Shown here piece after piece: positions 25,718 to 34,576 of a DNA stretch of 64,000 nucleotides. The notes under the pieces are model-generated. The model was given only the letters and a program-made list of their open reading frames with translations, made no database searches and had not been told where the DNA came from. A program made the position numbers and the translations under genes. Origin of the DNA: JAXLYE01 sp046351595 (GTDB lineage: Bacteria > Myxococcota_A > Polyangia > Palsa-1104 > JAEUJZ01); the NCBI GenBank assembly GCA_046351595.1, contig JAXLYE010000009.1, forward strand, positions 62,001 through 126,000. Reading direction: 5' to 3'. Numbering within the stretch: the first letter of the stretch is position 1; each line of letters begins with the position of its first letter.

Positions 25718-27934
25718 ATGATGCCGATCGCACACCCGGGGGGAGTGAGGCGAGTCAACCTGTGGGGCCCACAAGGCTCGAGAACACACAGGCTTGCGCT
25801 GCTCACGGTTTTTGGTGTCGCCCTTCTGGGCAGCCTGCTCGTTGGGGCCACGCGCGAGCCGTTCCGCGGCGCCGCAAGCCCGCCCGCGCAGAGCCAGAAC
25901 AAGGCGCTGACTCCGTCGCTGTGGGCCGCGTATGTGCGCGGGCAACAGGCCGGGGCGGGCCGCGCGTACGACTTCGTGGCGTCCGGCTCGCAGGCCGGGG
26001 CCTTCTTCTCGAAGAACCCGGCGATGGAGCTCGTGGCCCAGGCGCGGCCCGGGGGCGTCCAGCTGCAGCCGGATCGAGAGGGCGGAGAGCGCGAGCGGAT
26101 TGGGATGGCGCTGCGGAGTCAGGGCTGCGCGGAGTCTCCGCAGCTTGTGTCCCCCGCGGCTCCCACGGCGCGCGGGAATCGTGTGGAGTACTCGCGTGGT
26201 GCAGTCACGGAGTGGTACCTGAACGGTCCGCTCGGGCTGGAGCAGGGCTTCACGATCGCGCGCGATCTCGGCTGCCAGCGCTCGCTGGTCTTCGAGCTGG
26301 AGCTCGATCGCGGGGTCGCCGCCACGCTCGAGCGCAAGGGGACGCTCTTGGCGATGAGCGCGGGGGGCCGCCGCTACAGCTACGGCGAGCTGTATGCGTA
26401 CGACGCCGCGGGCCGGGAGCTGCCCTCTGCCATGCAGCTTGCCGGGCAGCGGCTGCGCTTGATCGTCGATGCCGCGGGCGCCACCTATCCCATCGAGATC
26501 GATCCGCGCATGTATACGGAGCAGGCCAGGCTGGTCGCTTCCGACGGCGCGATCAACGACACCTTCGGCGTCTCGGTCGCCTACAGCGGTGACACCGCGA
26601 TCATCGGCGCCGCCAACCGCAACACCGCGCGCGGCCAGGCCTATGTGTTCGTGCGGACCGGCGCCACGTGGAGCGAGCAGGCCAAGCTGAACTCCTCGGA
26701 CGGCATCACCCTGGACAACTTCGGCGCCGCCGTGGCGGTGGACGGGAACACCGCGATCATCGGCGCGCCGCAGAAGAACGGCCAGCTCGGTCAGGTCTAC
26801 GTATTCGTTCGCACGGGCACGAAGTGGGCGCAGCAGGCGCGGCTCACGGCTCCCGATGGCGCATCCGGCGATCTGTTCGGCAGCGCGGTGGCGATCAGCG
26901 GTGACACGGTGCTGGTGGGGCTCTCCTCCGCGCTCCGGAACGCGGCCTATGTATTCGTCCGCACCGGGACGATGTGGAGCGAGCAGGCCCGGCTCAAGCC
27001 CGCGGACGGCGCCGCCGGCGATCGCTTCGGCCTGTCCGTCGCGCTCGAGGGTGACACCGCGCTCGTCGGCGCCCCCGGCAAGGCGGTCACCGGCAGCGCC
27101 GGCCAGGGCCAGGCGTACGTCTTCGTCCGCAGCGCGACCACGTGGAGCGAGCAGGCGCGCCTTGTGGCATCCGACGGTGCGGCCGGTGATCGGTTCGGTC
27201 AGGCGGTCGCGCTCAGCGCTGACACCGCGCTCGTCGGCGCGCATCGCAAGACGGTCGGCGGCAACGCTGCGCAGGGCCAGGCCTACGTCTTCGTCCGCGC
27301 CGCGACCGCGTGGAGCGAGCAGGCGCGGCTCAGCGCCGCGGACGGCGCGGCGCAGGATCAGTTCGGGAGCTCGGTCGCGGCCAGCGGCGACATCGCGCTC
27401 GTCGGTGCCAGCCAGGCCCAGATCGGCTCGAAGCCGCGCCAGGGCGCCGCCTATGTGTTCAACCGGGTGGACACGGTGTGGAGCCAGTACGGCAAGCTCA
27501 CCGCCTCCAACGGCGCGGACGAGGACTCCTTTGGCAACGCGGTCTCGACGCAGGGCAGCACTGCGGTGATCGGTGCGTACTTCCGGACCATCGGTCAGAA
27601 CTCGCTGCAGGGCGCGGCGTACGTGTTCGGCTGGCAGCAGCTGCCCGAGGGCAGCGCGTGCATGAGCAGCAGCGACTGCCTGAGCGGCTCGTGCGCGGCC
27701 AACCTGTGCGCGCCCGTCGCGGCGCTGACGGACATGGGCCCCGTCCCGGACAGCTCGCAGCTGGCGGTGATCGGCAGCGGCTACGGCGCCACCTGCTCGC
27801 TCGCCGCGCAAAGGAGCGCATCGCCTGCGCCGCTCTGCGCGCTGGGCGCCCTGCTCGCGCTGGGGCTCCTGCGCCGGCGCCTGCGAGCGCCCGGTAGAGA
27901 GCCCGCTGTCCGATGCGGTCGTTCGACGCGCTGA
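25718..27934 (+). CDS. FG-GAP beta-propeller surface protein with MYXO-CTERM-like tail
   Basis: 738 residues from ATG 25718 (TAGGAG seven bases upstream; the second codon is also ATG). A signal peptide (LALLTVFGVALLGSLLVGA) comes first. After an N-terminal domain of about 230 residues there are seven FG-GAP units of about 50 residues, with cores such as DTFGVSVAYSGDTAIIGA and a QAYVFVRTGATWSEQAKL edge. A Cys-rich piece (CMSSSDCLSGSCAANLC) follows. The end is Cys, a hydrophobic helix (APLCALGALLALGLL) and RRRLR, the layout of MYXO-CTERM sorting signals of Myxococcota. Probably surface-exposed and processed at the tail. Confidence 0.87.
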   Translation: MMPIAHPGGVRRVNLWGPQGSRTHRLALLTVFGVALLGSLLVGATREPFRGAASPPAQSQNKALTPSLWAAYVRGQQAGAGRAYDFVASGSQAGAFFSKNPAMELVAQARPGGVQLQPDREGGERERIGMALRSQGCAESPQLVSPAAPTARGNRVEYSRGAVTEWYLNGPLGLEQGFTIARDLGCQRSLVFELELDRGVAATLERKGTLLAMSAGGRRYSYGELYAYDAAGRELPSAMQLAGQRLRLIVDAAGATYPIEIDPRMYTEQARLVASDGAINDTFGVSVAYSGDTAIIGAANRNTARGQAYVFVRTGATWSEQAKLNSSDGITLDNFGAAVAVDGNTAIIGAPQKNGQLGQVYVFVRTGTKWAQQARLTAPDGASGDLFGSAVAISGDTVLVGLSSALRNAAYVFVRTGTMWSEQARLKPADGAAGDRFGLSVALEGDTALVGAPGKAVTGSAGQGQAYVFVRSATTWSEQARLVASDGAAGDRFGQAVALSADTALVGAHRKTVGGNAAQGQAYVFVRAATAWSEQARLSAADGAAQDQFGSSVAASGDIALVGASQAQIGSKPRQGAAYVFNRVDTVWSQYGKLTASNGADEDSFGNAVSTQGSTAVIGAYFRTIGQNSLQGAAYVFGWQQLPEGSACMSSSDCLSGSCAANLCAPVAALTDMGPVPDSSQLAVIGSGYGATCSLAAQRSASPAPLCALGALLALGLLRRRLRAPGREPAVRCGRSTR

Positions 27935-27978
27935 TCAGGCTCGGCTGCTGCCGGGTAGCGACTAAAGGAGTCCTTCCT

Positions 27979-30099
27979 TTGAGGCTCATTCATTCCGTTG
28001 TCGTTCTGATGACCACCGGGCTGATCGCGCTGTGCCCGGGGCCGCTGCGGGCGCAGGAGGCGCCGCAGCCGAGCGGATTCGAGGTGAACCGCTACCAGCC
28101 GACGCCGGCCGGCGAGTGGTCGTTCTGGGTCGATCACCCCTTTTACTCCTCCACCCGCCGGCTCGCCGCCGGGCTGACGATTGACTACGCGAACAAGCCG
28201 CTCGGCTCCGCGCGGATCGACGCCGACGGGACGCTCGCCGCCGGCACCCCGGTGATCTCGCACCTGCTCACCGGGCACTTCGACCTCGCCGTCTCGTTTG
28301 CCGACCGCGTGACCCTGAACGCCTCGCTGCCGGTGACCTTCCTGGCCAGCGGGACCGAGCAGCCCATCGGCGGCCTGCTGCCACCGGCGCCCGGGCTCAA
28401 CGATCCGCGCCTGGGCGGCATGGTGCGGCTCTTCGGGCAGCCGGACGAGAGCCCGCTGTCGCTCAACCTCGGCCTGCAGCTGTGGATCCCGCTGCAGTCG
28501 GTCGGCGGGACCGGCGCCAACACCCGCAACGACGCCGGGGTCCGGGTGCTGCCCAAGCTCGTGCTCGCGGGCTACGGCCACAAGGTCCGCTGGTCGTTCT
28601 CCGGCGGCTTCCTGTACCGCGGCGAGGCGCAGCTGGCGCCCGGAGAGGTCGTAGGCAACACCGCGGGCTCCGAGCTGCAGCTGGGGGCCAGCCTCCAGTA
28701 CGCCGACAAGGAGCACGGCGTCGCCATCGGCCCCGAGGCGGTCCTGGCCACGCTGCTCGTTCCCAACCGCGCGTTCGAGATTCCCAATACCAGCCTGGAG
28801 GTGCTGCTGGGCGCGCACTTCAACATCGCCAACCAGGTGCAGCTCGCTCTCGCCGGGGGGCTGGGCGTGCTGGGCCAGGCCGGGACGCCCGAGGCGCGCT
28901 TCCTCGCCCGCCTGGCCTACGCGCCGATCAAAGTCCCGCCCAAGGATCGCGATGGTGACGGCATCGTCGACGAGGTCGACGCCTGCATCGGCGAGCCCGG
29001 GGTGCGCACCAGCGATCCGCTGACCAGCGGCTGCCCTCCCGACAGCGATCAGGACGGGATCCTGGACAAGGACGATCAGTGTCCCCAGGTGGCGATGGGC
29101 GCGCGTCCGGATCCGCAGCGCAGCGGCTGCCCGCTGCAGGATCGCGACAACGATGGCATCGCGGACAGCGAGGATGCGTGCCCCGACGTCGCCCCGGGCG
29201 AGCGCCCGGATCCGCAGCGCAGCGGCTGCCCGCTATTGGATCGCGACGACGACGGCGTGTCCGATGGCGAGGATCCGTGCCCCGATGCGGCGCCGGGCGC
29301 CCACCCCGATCCGCAGCGCAAGGGCTGCCCCGCCGACGATCGTGATCACGACGGGGTCTTCGATCCGGACGATCAGTGCCCCGAGGTCGTGCCCGGTCCC
29401 AAGGCCGATCCGCAGCGCGCGGGCTGCCCGGCGCCCGATCGCGACGGCGACTCCGTCGTCGATCACGAAGACGCCTGCCCGGATCAGGCGGGCGCCCCGA
29501 GCTCGGATCCCAAAAAGAGCGGCTGCCCCGGCCTGGTCGAGGTCAAGCAGGGCCGCGTCGCCATCAAGGAGCAGGTCTTCTTCGATACCAAGAAGGACAC
29601 GATCCAGAAGAAGAGCTTCCCGCTGCTCCTGGCGGTCGCGGACGCGCTCAAGGCCAGCCCGCAGCTCAAGAAGGTCGAGGTGCAGGGACACACGGACAAC
29701 GTCGGTCCGCCCGCCTCCAACCTGGGCCTCTCGGATCGGCGCGCCAACAGCGTGATGCGGTTCCTCATCGCCAACGGCGTCGCGGCCGAGCGGCTTGCGG
29801 CCAAGGGGTACGGCCAGACCCGCCCCATCCAGGACAACAAGACGGTCGCCGGCCGCGCCGTCAACCGCCGGGTCGAGTTCGTGATCGTCGATCCGCCGCA
29901 GCCCGTTTCGGCCGCGCCGCCCGCGCCGCCCGCGCCGCCCGCCGCGAGCCCCAAGGGCGGGCCGCCGCCGAAGCTGCCGTCGAAGCTGCCGGCCCCGGGC
30001 GCGACACCGGCCAAGCCGACCGGTGCGGTCGGGAAGGCCAAGGCGCCGATCGGGCGGCCCAAGCCGGCCGGTCCGGCCCGGCCGCAGCCTCCCAAGTAA
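27979..30099 (+). CDS. OmpA-family protein with seven TSP3 repeats
   Basis: 706 residues, starting at TTG 27979 with AAAGGAG eight bases upstream and a good signal peptide (HSVVVLMTTGLIALCPGPLRA). The in-frame ATG at 27913 lies inside the previous gene and has no ribosome site. A beta-rich domain (about 30-320) resembles an outer-membrane barrel. About seven thrombospondin type 3 calcium repeats follow (DRDGDGIVDEVDAC, DSDQDGILDKDDQCP, DRDNDGIADSEDACPD), each with a Cys pair and a PDPQRSGCP linker. Then come an OmpA domain (VFFDTKKDTIQKKSFPLL, VEVQGHTDNVGP, NRRVEFVI) and a Pro/Lys-rich tail. Predicted to link outer membrane and peptidoglycan. Confidence 0.88.
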   Translation: MRLIHSVVVLMTTGLIALCPGPLRAQEAPQPSGFEVNRYQPTPAGEWSFWVDHPFYSSTRRLAAGLTIDYANKPLGSARIDADGTLAAGTPVISHLLTGHFDLAVSFADRVTLNASLPVTFLASGTEQPIGGLLPPAPGLNDPRLGGMVRLFGQPDESPLSLNLGLQLWIPLQSVGGTGANTRNDAGVRVLPKLVLAGYGHKVRWSFSGGFLYRGEAQLAPGEVVGNTAGSELQLGASLQYADKEHGVAIGPEAVLATLLVPNRAFEIPNTSLEVLLGAHFNIANQVQLALAGGLGVLGQAGTPEARFLARLAYAPIKVPPKDRDGDGIVDEVDACIGEPGVRTSDPLTSGCPPDSDQDGILDKDDQCPQVAMGARPDPQRSGCPLQDRDNDGIADSEDACPDVAPGERPDPQRSGCPLLDRDDDGVSDGEDPCPDAAPGAHPDPQRKGCPADDRDHDGVFDPDDQCPEVVPGPKADPQRAGCPAPDRDGDSVVDHEDACPDQAGAPSSDPKKSGCPGLVEVKQGRVAIKEQVFFDTKKDTIQKKSFPLLLAVADALKASPQLKKVEVQGHTDNVGPPASNLGLSDRRANSVMRFLIANGVAAERLAAKGYGQTRPIQDNKTVAGRAVNRRVEFVIVDPPQPVSAAPPAPPAPPAASPKGGPPPKLPSKLPAPGATPAKPTGAVGKAKAPIGRPKPAGPARPQPPK

Positions 30100-30167
30100 G
30101 GAACGCAGCGAGGAACCTGCTCAATCGACGCCCCATGCCCATGTTGATGTTGCGAAGGAAGCGCTTG

Positions 30168-32510
30168 ATGTCCCAGACAAAGTCATCGCCGCAGTCTCTT
30201 GCTGTGTCTCCGTGTTGGCCCAAGCGGAACCCCGGCGCGGCTGCGATCGGGCGAGGCCTGCGCGCACGGGGTCGCTGGTTCCTTCTGGCCGCGCTGCCGT
30301 GGGCAGGCGTACCGGCGGCCGCGGCGGACGAGCCGGCGTACGAGACGATGTCGCTGGAGGAGCTGCTCCAGGTCCCGCTCGTGACCACGGCCTCGCGCCA
30401 GGACGAGGCGCTGACCGACACCCCGGCCACGACCGTCGTCATCACCCGCGAAGAGATCCGCCAGCGCGGCTACTCCTTCCTGAAGGACGTCCTGCGCGAC
30501 CTGCCGGGCATGGAGACGCAGGAGTACTTCCACAGCCAGATCGGGACGCGGGTGCCGGTGCGCGGGCAGATCGGCAACCACAAGATCATCGTCCTGGTCA
30601 ACGGCATGCGCGTGAACCCGCCGGGCGGCGAGAACATGATGTTCCGCAGCGACTTCAGCGTGCGCGACGCAGACCAGATCGAGATCGTGTACGGGCCGGG
30701 TTCGACCCTGTACGGACAGGACGCGATCAGCGCGGTCGTCAACGTCATCACGCGCCAGACGCCCGCGGACAATACCAAGGTCAATCGCGAGAATGCGCGC
30801 GATCGGTTCCTGAAGCCCCAGGACATGAGCCGGCGCATCGCGATGCTGGGCATGGAGTTCGGCTACCCCGTCCAGAAGGAGGCCTGGGGCGCCCTGAACC
30901 TGCGCTTCGGCGACGCGCGCATCTACGCGAGCGTCCACTACCTGGACAAGCAGCTCACGGACCTTAGCAGCGCGTACCCGGATCTGTGGAACGCCTACGC
31001 CACCGCCGTCGGGCCGCGCGGCGGCGAGCTGGATCCGGCGCGCTTCGATACGGGCCTGAACGTCATGGCGCGCCTGGAGTACGGCAGCACCTCGATCCAG
31101 GTCTGGCACCGCCAGTCCGCGCGCCGCTACTCCGAGGGGACCGGCCCCAGCAGCTTCGCCGGCAGCATCCCCGAGTCCTACTTCGAGGACATGTCGACCG
31201 TCGCCGAAGCGCGCAACAAGATGACGCTCGGCAAGTACTTCACGCTGGAGTCGATCCTCAGCTTCAACCGCTACGAGGTCCAGCCCTCGACCCGCCTGAT
31301 CATCATAGGCTCGCCCATGCTGGGCCAGCCGCCCTCGTGGGACTACAACAACTGGCAGTACGCGCGCGGGGTCAGCGGCTCGCTGGAGGAGCGGCTCACC
31401 TTCCGCCTGGCCAAGCGCCTCGCGCTGACCGCGGGCTTCTTCGCCGCGCACTACGACATCACGCCCCTTGGCACGGTGCCCGGCGGGGCCAACCTGCAGG
31501 GCAGCGTGCCGGCGGAGGCCGGCACCATCGACTACTACACGGCCAAGGGCGATCCCAGCTCCCTCGTTCGCATTCCCAATCTGAGCTCGCTCACGTACCA
31601 GGACTTCGCCGGCTACCTGGAAGGGAACTGGCTGATCTTCAAGCCGCTGCGCCTGATCGTCGGCCTGCGCCTCGACAAGTACACCTCGGTGGAGGAGTTC
31701 TCGTTCAGCCCGCGCGCGGCCCTGGTCTTCAACTACAACGCGCTGAGCATGAAGTACGTCTTCGCCCGCGCCTTCGTCGCGCCGACGCCGTACTTCAAGG
31801 ACCGCGTCGGCATCGCTGGCGGCGGCGGCAAGATCCACGCGCCCGAGGCGAACCTGCGGCCCGAGAAGGCGATCTCGAACGAGTTCAACATCAGCTACAA
31901 CCACCGCCACTTCAACATCTCGACCAGCTTCTACTACAACACCGCGAGCGATCTGTTCGATGAAGGAAACCTGGTTCCCAACCTCGTAGGCCCGGTCTGG
32001 CTCGATCCGCAGGGAGCCAGGCTGGTGACGCTGTACCGGACCATCAACCACGGTGACAGCCGCGCGCTGGGCTGGGACATCTGGGCCAAGTACAACTTCT
32101 GGAAGTTCAGCGGCTGGGCGTCCTATTCCTTTACCGACACCACCACGACCGCGGACGGCGTGACGACGCCGGTGACCGGCCTCTCCGTCCACAACTTCCG
32201 CTTCGGCGTCACCTGGGCCGTCCTCAAGAACCTGACCGCCACGGCCGGGCTCCTCGTGAAGTCCTATCCGTCCGGGCTCGTCGAGTCCGCGGCGGTTGCC
32301 GGCCAGGTCGGCACGCCCTGGGAGATCAACGCCCACATCGTCTACTCGCCGATTCCGTCGATCGATCTGTATGCCGATTTCCGGAACCTGACGGACCACA
32401 AGTACTACCTGCTCTCGTCGAACACCAGCTCGCCGACCAACTCGACCACCAACGGTCCGTACGCGATCCAGGCGTTCCAGGGGACCGGCGGGCTGCGGCT
32501 GGTGTTCTAA
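30168..32510 (+). CDS. TonB-dependent outer-membrane receptor
   Basis: 780 residues from ATG 30168, with AAGGAAG six bases upstream. A long basic N-region and hydrophobic stretch (WFLLAALPWAGVPAAA) form the signal. The plug domain is clear: SLEELLQVPLVTTASRQDEA, TPATTVVITREEIRQRGY, VLRDLPGM, IIVLVNGMRVN and IEIVYGPGSTLYGQDAISAV. A 22-strand-type barrel ends in GLRLVF with the terminal Phe of outer-membrane proteins. The ligand is unknown. The MSLEELL start is typical of TonB receptors encoded beside YfiR-like proteins, and such a gene follows 16 bases downstream. Confidence 0.92.
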   Translation: MSQTKSSPQSLAVSPCWPKRNPGAAAIGRGLRARGRWFLLAALPWAGVPAAAADEPAYETMSLEELLQVPLVTTASRQDEALTDTPATTVVITREEIRQRGYSFLKDVLRDLPGMETQEYFHSQIGTRVPVRGQIGNHKIIVLVNGMRVNPPGGENMMFRSDFSVRDADQIEIVYGPGSTLYGQDAISAVVNVITRQTPADNTKVNRENARDRFLKPQDMSRRIAMLGMEFGYPVQKEAWGALNLRFGDARIYASVHYLDKQLTDLSSAYPDLWNAYATAVGPRGGELDPARFDTGLNVMARLEYGSTSIQVWHRQSARRYSEGTGPSSFAGSIPESYFEDMSTVAEARNKMTLGKYFTLESILSFNRYEVQPSTRLIIIGSPMLGQPPSWDYNNWQYARGVSGSLEERLTFRLAKRLALTAGFFAAHYDITPLGTVPGGANLQGSVPAEAGTIDYYTAKGDPSSLVRIPNLSSLTYQDFAGYLEGNWLIFKPLRLIVGLRLDKYTSVEEFSFSPRAALVFNYNALSMKYVFARAFVAPTPYFKDRVGIAGGGGKIHAPEANLRPEKAISNEFNISYNHRHFNISTSFYYNTASDLFDEGNLVPNLVGPVWLDPQGARLVTLYRTINHGDSRALGWDIWAKYNFWKFSGWASYSFTDTTTTADGVTTPVTGLSVHNFRFGVTWAVLKNLTATAGLLVKSYPSGLVESAAVAGQVGTPWEINAHIVYSPIPSIDLYADFRNLTDHKYYLLSSNTSSPTNSTTNGPYAIQAFQGTGGLRLVF

Positions 32511-32526
32511 AAGGGACGGTCCGCGC

Positions 32527-33129
32527 ATGAGGGAGCCGCATCTCTGCTCGCGCCGGAGGTGGCTGCTGGCCGCGGCGCTGGTCGGCCCGCTGCTGGCCGC
32601 GCGCAGCCTCCGGGCCGAGGAGATCGAGGAGGTCAACCCCGACCTGGCGGCGCAGCTGTTCCTCAAGATCCTGTGCTACGACCGGAACCTGCCCGTGCGC
32701 TCGAGCGGGCGGCTGGTGCTGGCCATCCTCTACCGCCCGGGGCATCCGGAGTCCGAGCGGATCCGCGCGAGCGTACAGGCCGCGTTCCAGAGCCGCGCCA
32801 GCAAGTTCCCGGTGCAGGGCCGGACCGTCTCCGTGATCGCGATTGCCTTTGATGCCAAGCTTTTGCTCAAGCAGCTGCAGTCGGCCGGGGCTACGCTGCT
32901 TTATGTCACGCCCGGGCTCGACGATCCGACGGGTGCGGTGGGCGCGGCGGCGCAGGCCCTGCAAGCCCCGACCCTCACCGGCCGCCGCAGCCTGCTCGAC
33001 GGCGGTCTGGCGCTCGCGGTGGTCGCCATGGACGACAAGCCGGGCATCGTCATCAACCTGCCGGTCGCCCGCAGCCTGGGCATGGATCTCGATCCCAACC
33101 TGCTGCGCGTCGCGGAAGTGAAGAAGTAG
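32527..33129 (+). CDS. YfiR/DUF4154-like periplasmic protein, paralog 2
   Basis: 200 residues from ATG 32527, 16 bases after the TonB receptor, so co-transcribed. The signal contains RRRWLLAAALVGPLLAA. The mature region is a close match along its full length to the YfiR-like protein at 22521-23189: DLAAQLFLKILCYDRNLPVR, LAILYRPGHPESERIR, LLYVTPGLDDPTGAVGAAAQ, LTGRRSLLDGGLALAVV and PGIVINLPVARSLGMDLD. A YfiR-like protein paired with a TonB receptor suggests that it relays receptor or periplasmic state to an inner-membrane signalling protein. Confidence 0.82.
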   Translation: MREPHLCSRRRWLLAAALVGPLLAARSLRAEEIEEVNPDLAAQLFLKILCYDRNLPVRSSGRLVLAILYRPGHPESERIRASVQAAFQSRASKFPVQGRTVSVIAIAFDAKLLLKQLQSAGATLLYVTPGLDDPTGAVGAAAQALQAPTLTGRRSLLDGGLALAVVAMDDKPGIVINLPVARSLGMDLDPNLLRVAEVKK

Positions 33130-33499
33130 CGCCCGCGGCGCGGCGGCCGCAAAAGTGGAGATGGCGACCGGGCTGCAAGGCCCGCACCGTTCCCCGCCGC
33201 ATCCCTTTTGGCGGCCATCCGTTGCAGCGCCCCAGGGAATGTCTGTCTCCGGGTTCTCGACGGGGTCGGCGTTCTGAACCGGATGATCCAGCGCGAGGGA
33301 ATCTTTGTTCCCAAAGCGCGGCGGCCGCGCCGATCGAGCACGGACAACGAGCCGCTCTAGGTGGCGTGAGATCGGCTCGCGGCGCCGACCGGGATGCGCA
33401 CGGTCCCTCTCGGTGCGGCGACGGCACTGTTGCGGCTGCGGGAACGGCGTTACGATGGGCTCGGAGGAGCGTGTCCTCTGTGAGCGTGAGCACAGTCCG
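33130..33499. other. Intergenic stretch, no supported gene
   Basis: 370 bases between the YfiR-like gene and the orphan hydrolase. It contains a small hairpin, GGGAA (33297-33301) with TTCCC (33308-33312), with no U-tract. If the hydrolase starts at the earlier ATG 33455, the stretch shortens by 45 bases. Confidence 0.45.
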
Positions 33500-34549
33500 A
33501 TGATCATCCTCTTGCACGGTACGGGTGACGACGATTCCAAGGCCGAGAACTGGATGCCCTGGGTCGCGAAGATCATGGAGCGCTACGGCGAGAAGGTGCT
33601 GACCATCCCCGGCGTCGCCAGCGAGCAGAAGGGCCTCGTCGGCCGCAACGCGCTCGAGTTCCTGCAGAAGCTCGGGAACGCGAACCAGGGCCGGCGCGTG
33701 AACCGGGCCGAGGCCATCGGCCACTTCCCCGACCTCGGCAAGGCGCTCCTGGCGGCGGGCGGCGAGCTCTTGGCGGCGCTCAAGGTCAGCCCGGGCAAGG
33801 AGAAGGAGACGATCGAGCAGCTGGTCGCCAACCAGAAGGGGGAGGCGTCGCGATCCGCGCACGGAATCAAGTTCCGCGCCGCGATCGCGTGCTGCTGCGC
33901 GCTGTATTACTACCGAAGGATGCCGGTGGCGCAGCTGCGGCCGGTGCGCATCATCGGGCACAGCCGCGGCGGTGCGACCGCCATCGCGCTGCACAACCTG
34001 CTCACGTCATACGGAATCCCGTGTCACCACACGCTCACGCTCGACCCCTGCCACGGCGCCTCCGCGGCGATGGAGCGCGGCGCGGCCATCGGTTCGATCG
34101 TCCCCATCGTGGGGACCCTCGCCGGGGCGCTGATCGGCGGGGCGATCGGGGCGGAGTCCGGATACAAGGACTACTACCACCGGGTCTGGACGGGTACGGT
34201 CCACAACATCCCCTGCTACAAAGAGGTCGGCGACATGGCGGTCTCGTACACCGGACGCCCGCCGATCACGGTCGGTACCGGTGGCAACGCCGCGGTGACG
34301 AACCACGCCCCCAAGCTCCCGCACATCAAGCACGGGCACATGGGCAAGATCCGCGGGCTGTCCGAGAAGCAGAAGGACACGGCGCGGCAGTGGCTCACGG
34401 ACCAGATCTCGGCGCTGGTGCAGCGGCAGCACGTGAGCGTCGCCGAGCACCTGCGGCAGGTCCTGGACGGGCGCTTCGTCGCCCACGACAGCGACTACCA
34501 GGACCGCGTGGTGATCGCGAACGCGGTGATCCAGACGCTTACGTCCTGA
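33500..34549 (+). CDS. Alpha/beta hydrolase with glycine-zipper segment
   Basis: 349 residues from ATG 33500, where the first beta strand (MIILLHGTGDDD) begins; ATG 33455 would add 15 residues without a better ribosome site. The nucleophile elbow is IIGHSRGGATAIAL with Ser155, the GHSRGG form found in DUF2235/Tle-type lipases. LTLDPCHGAS may carry the acid. Right after it is a glycine-zipper hydrophobic stretch (IVPIVGTLAGALIGGAIGAE). There is no signal peptide. The mix of a lipase-like active site, a membrane-inserting segment and no export signal fits an effector delivered by a secretion machine, or a membrane-active housekeeping lipase; no secretion genes or immunity gene lie next to it. 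Confidence 0.7.
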   Translation: MIILLHGTGDDDSKAENWMPWVAKIMERYGEKVLTIPGVASEQKGLVGRNALEFLQKLGNANQGRRVNRAEAIGHFPDLGKALLAAGGELLAALKVSPGKEKETIEQLVANQKGEASRSAHGIKFRAAIACCCALYYYRRMPVAQLRPVRIIGHSRGGATAIALHNLLTSYGIPCHHTLTLDPCHGASAAMERGAAIGSIVPIVGTLAGALIGGAIGAESGYKDYYHRVWTGTVHNIPCYKEVGDMAVSYTGRPPITVGTGGNAAVTNHAPKLPHIKHGHMGKIRGLSEKQKDTARQWLTDQISALVQRQHVSVAEHLRQVLDGRFVAHDSDYQDRVVIANAVIQTLTS

Positions 34550-34576
34550 GCGCCGGGCAGCGCGATCGGCGCGCGG

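Noticed and set aside
26530..27620. DNA repeats inside the FG-GAP gene
   Set aside because: Explained by the repeated propeller blades encoded there.
28940..29530. DNA repeats inside the OmpA-like gene
   Set aside because: Explained by the repeated protein units (TSP3 calcium loops) rather than by a separate DNA element.
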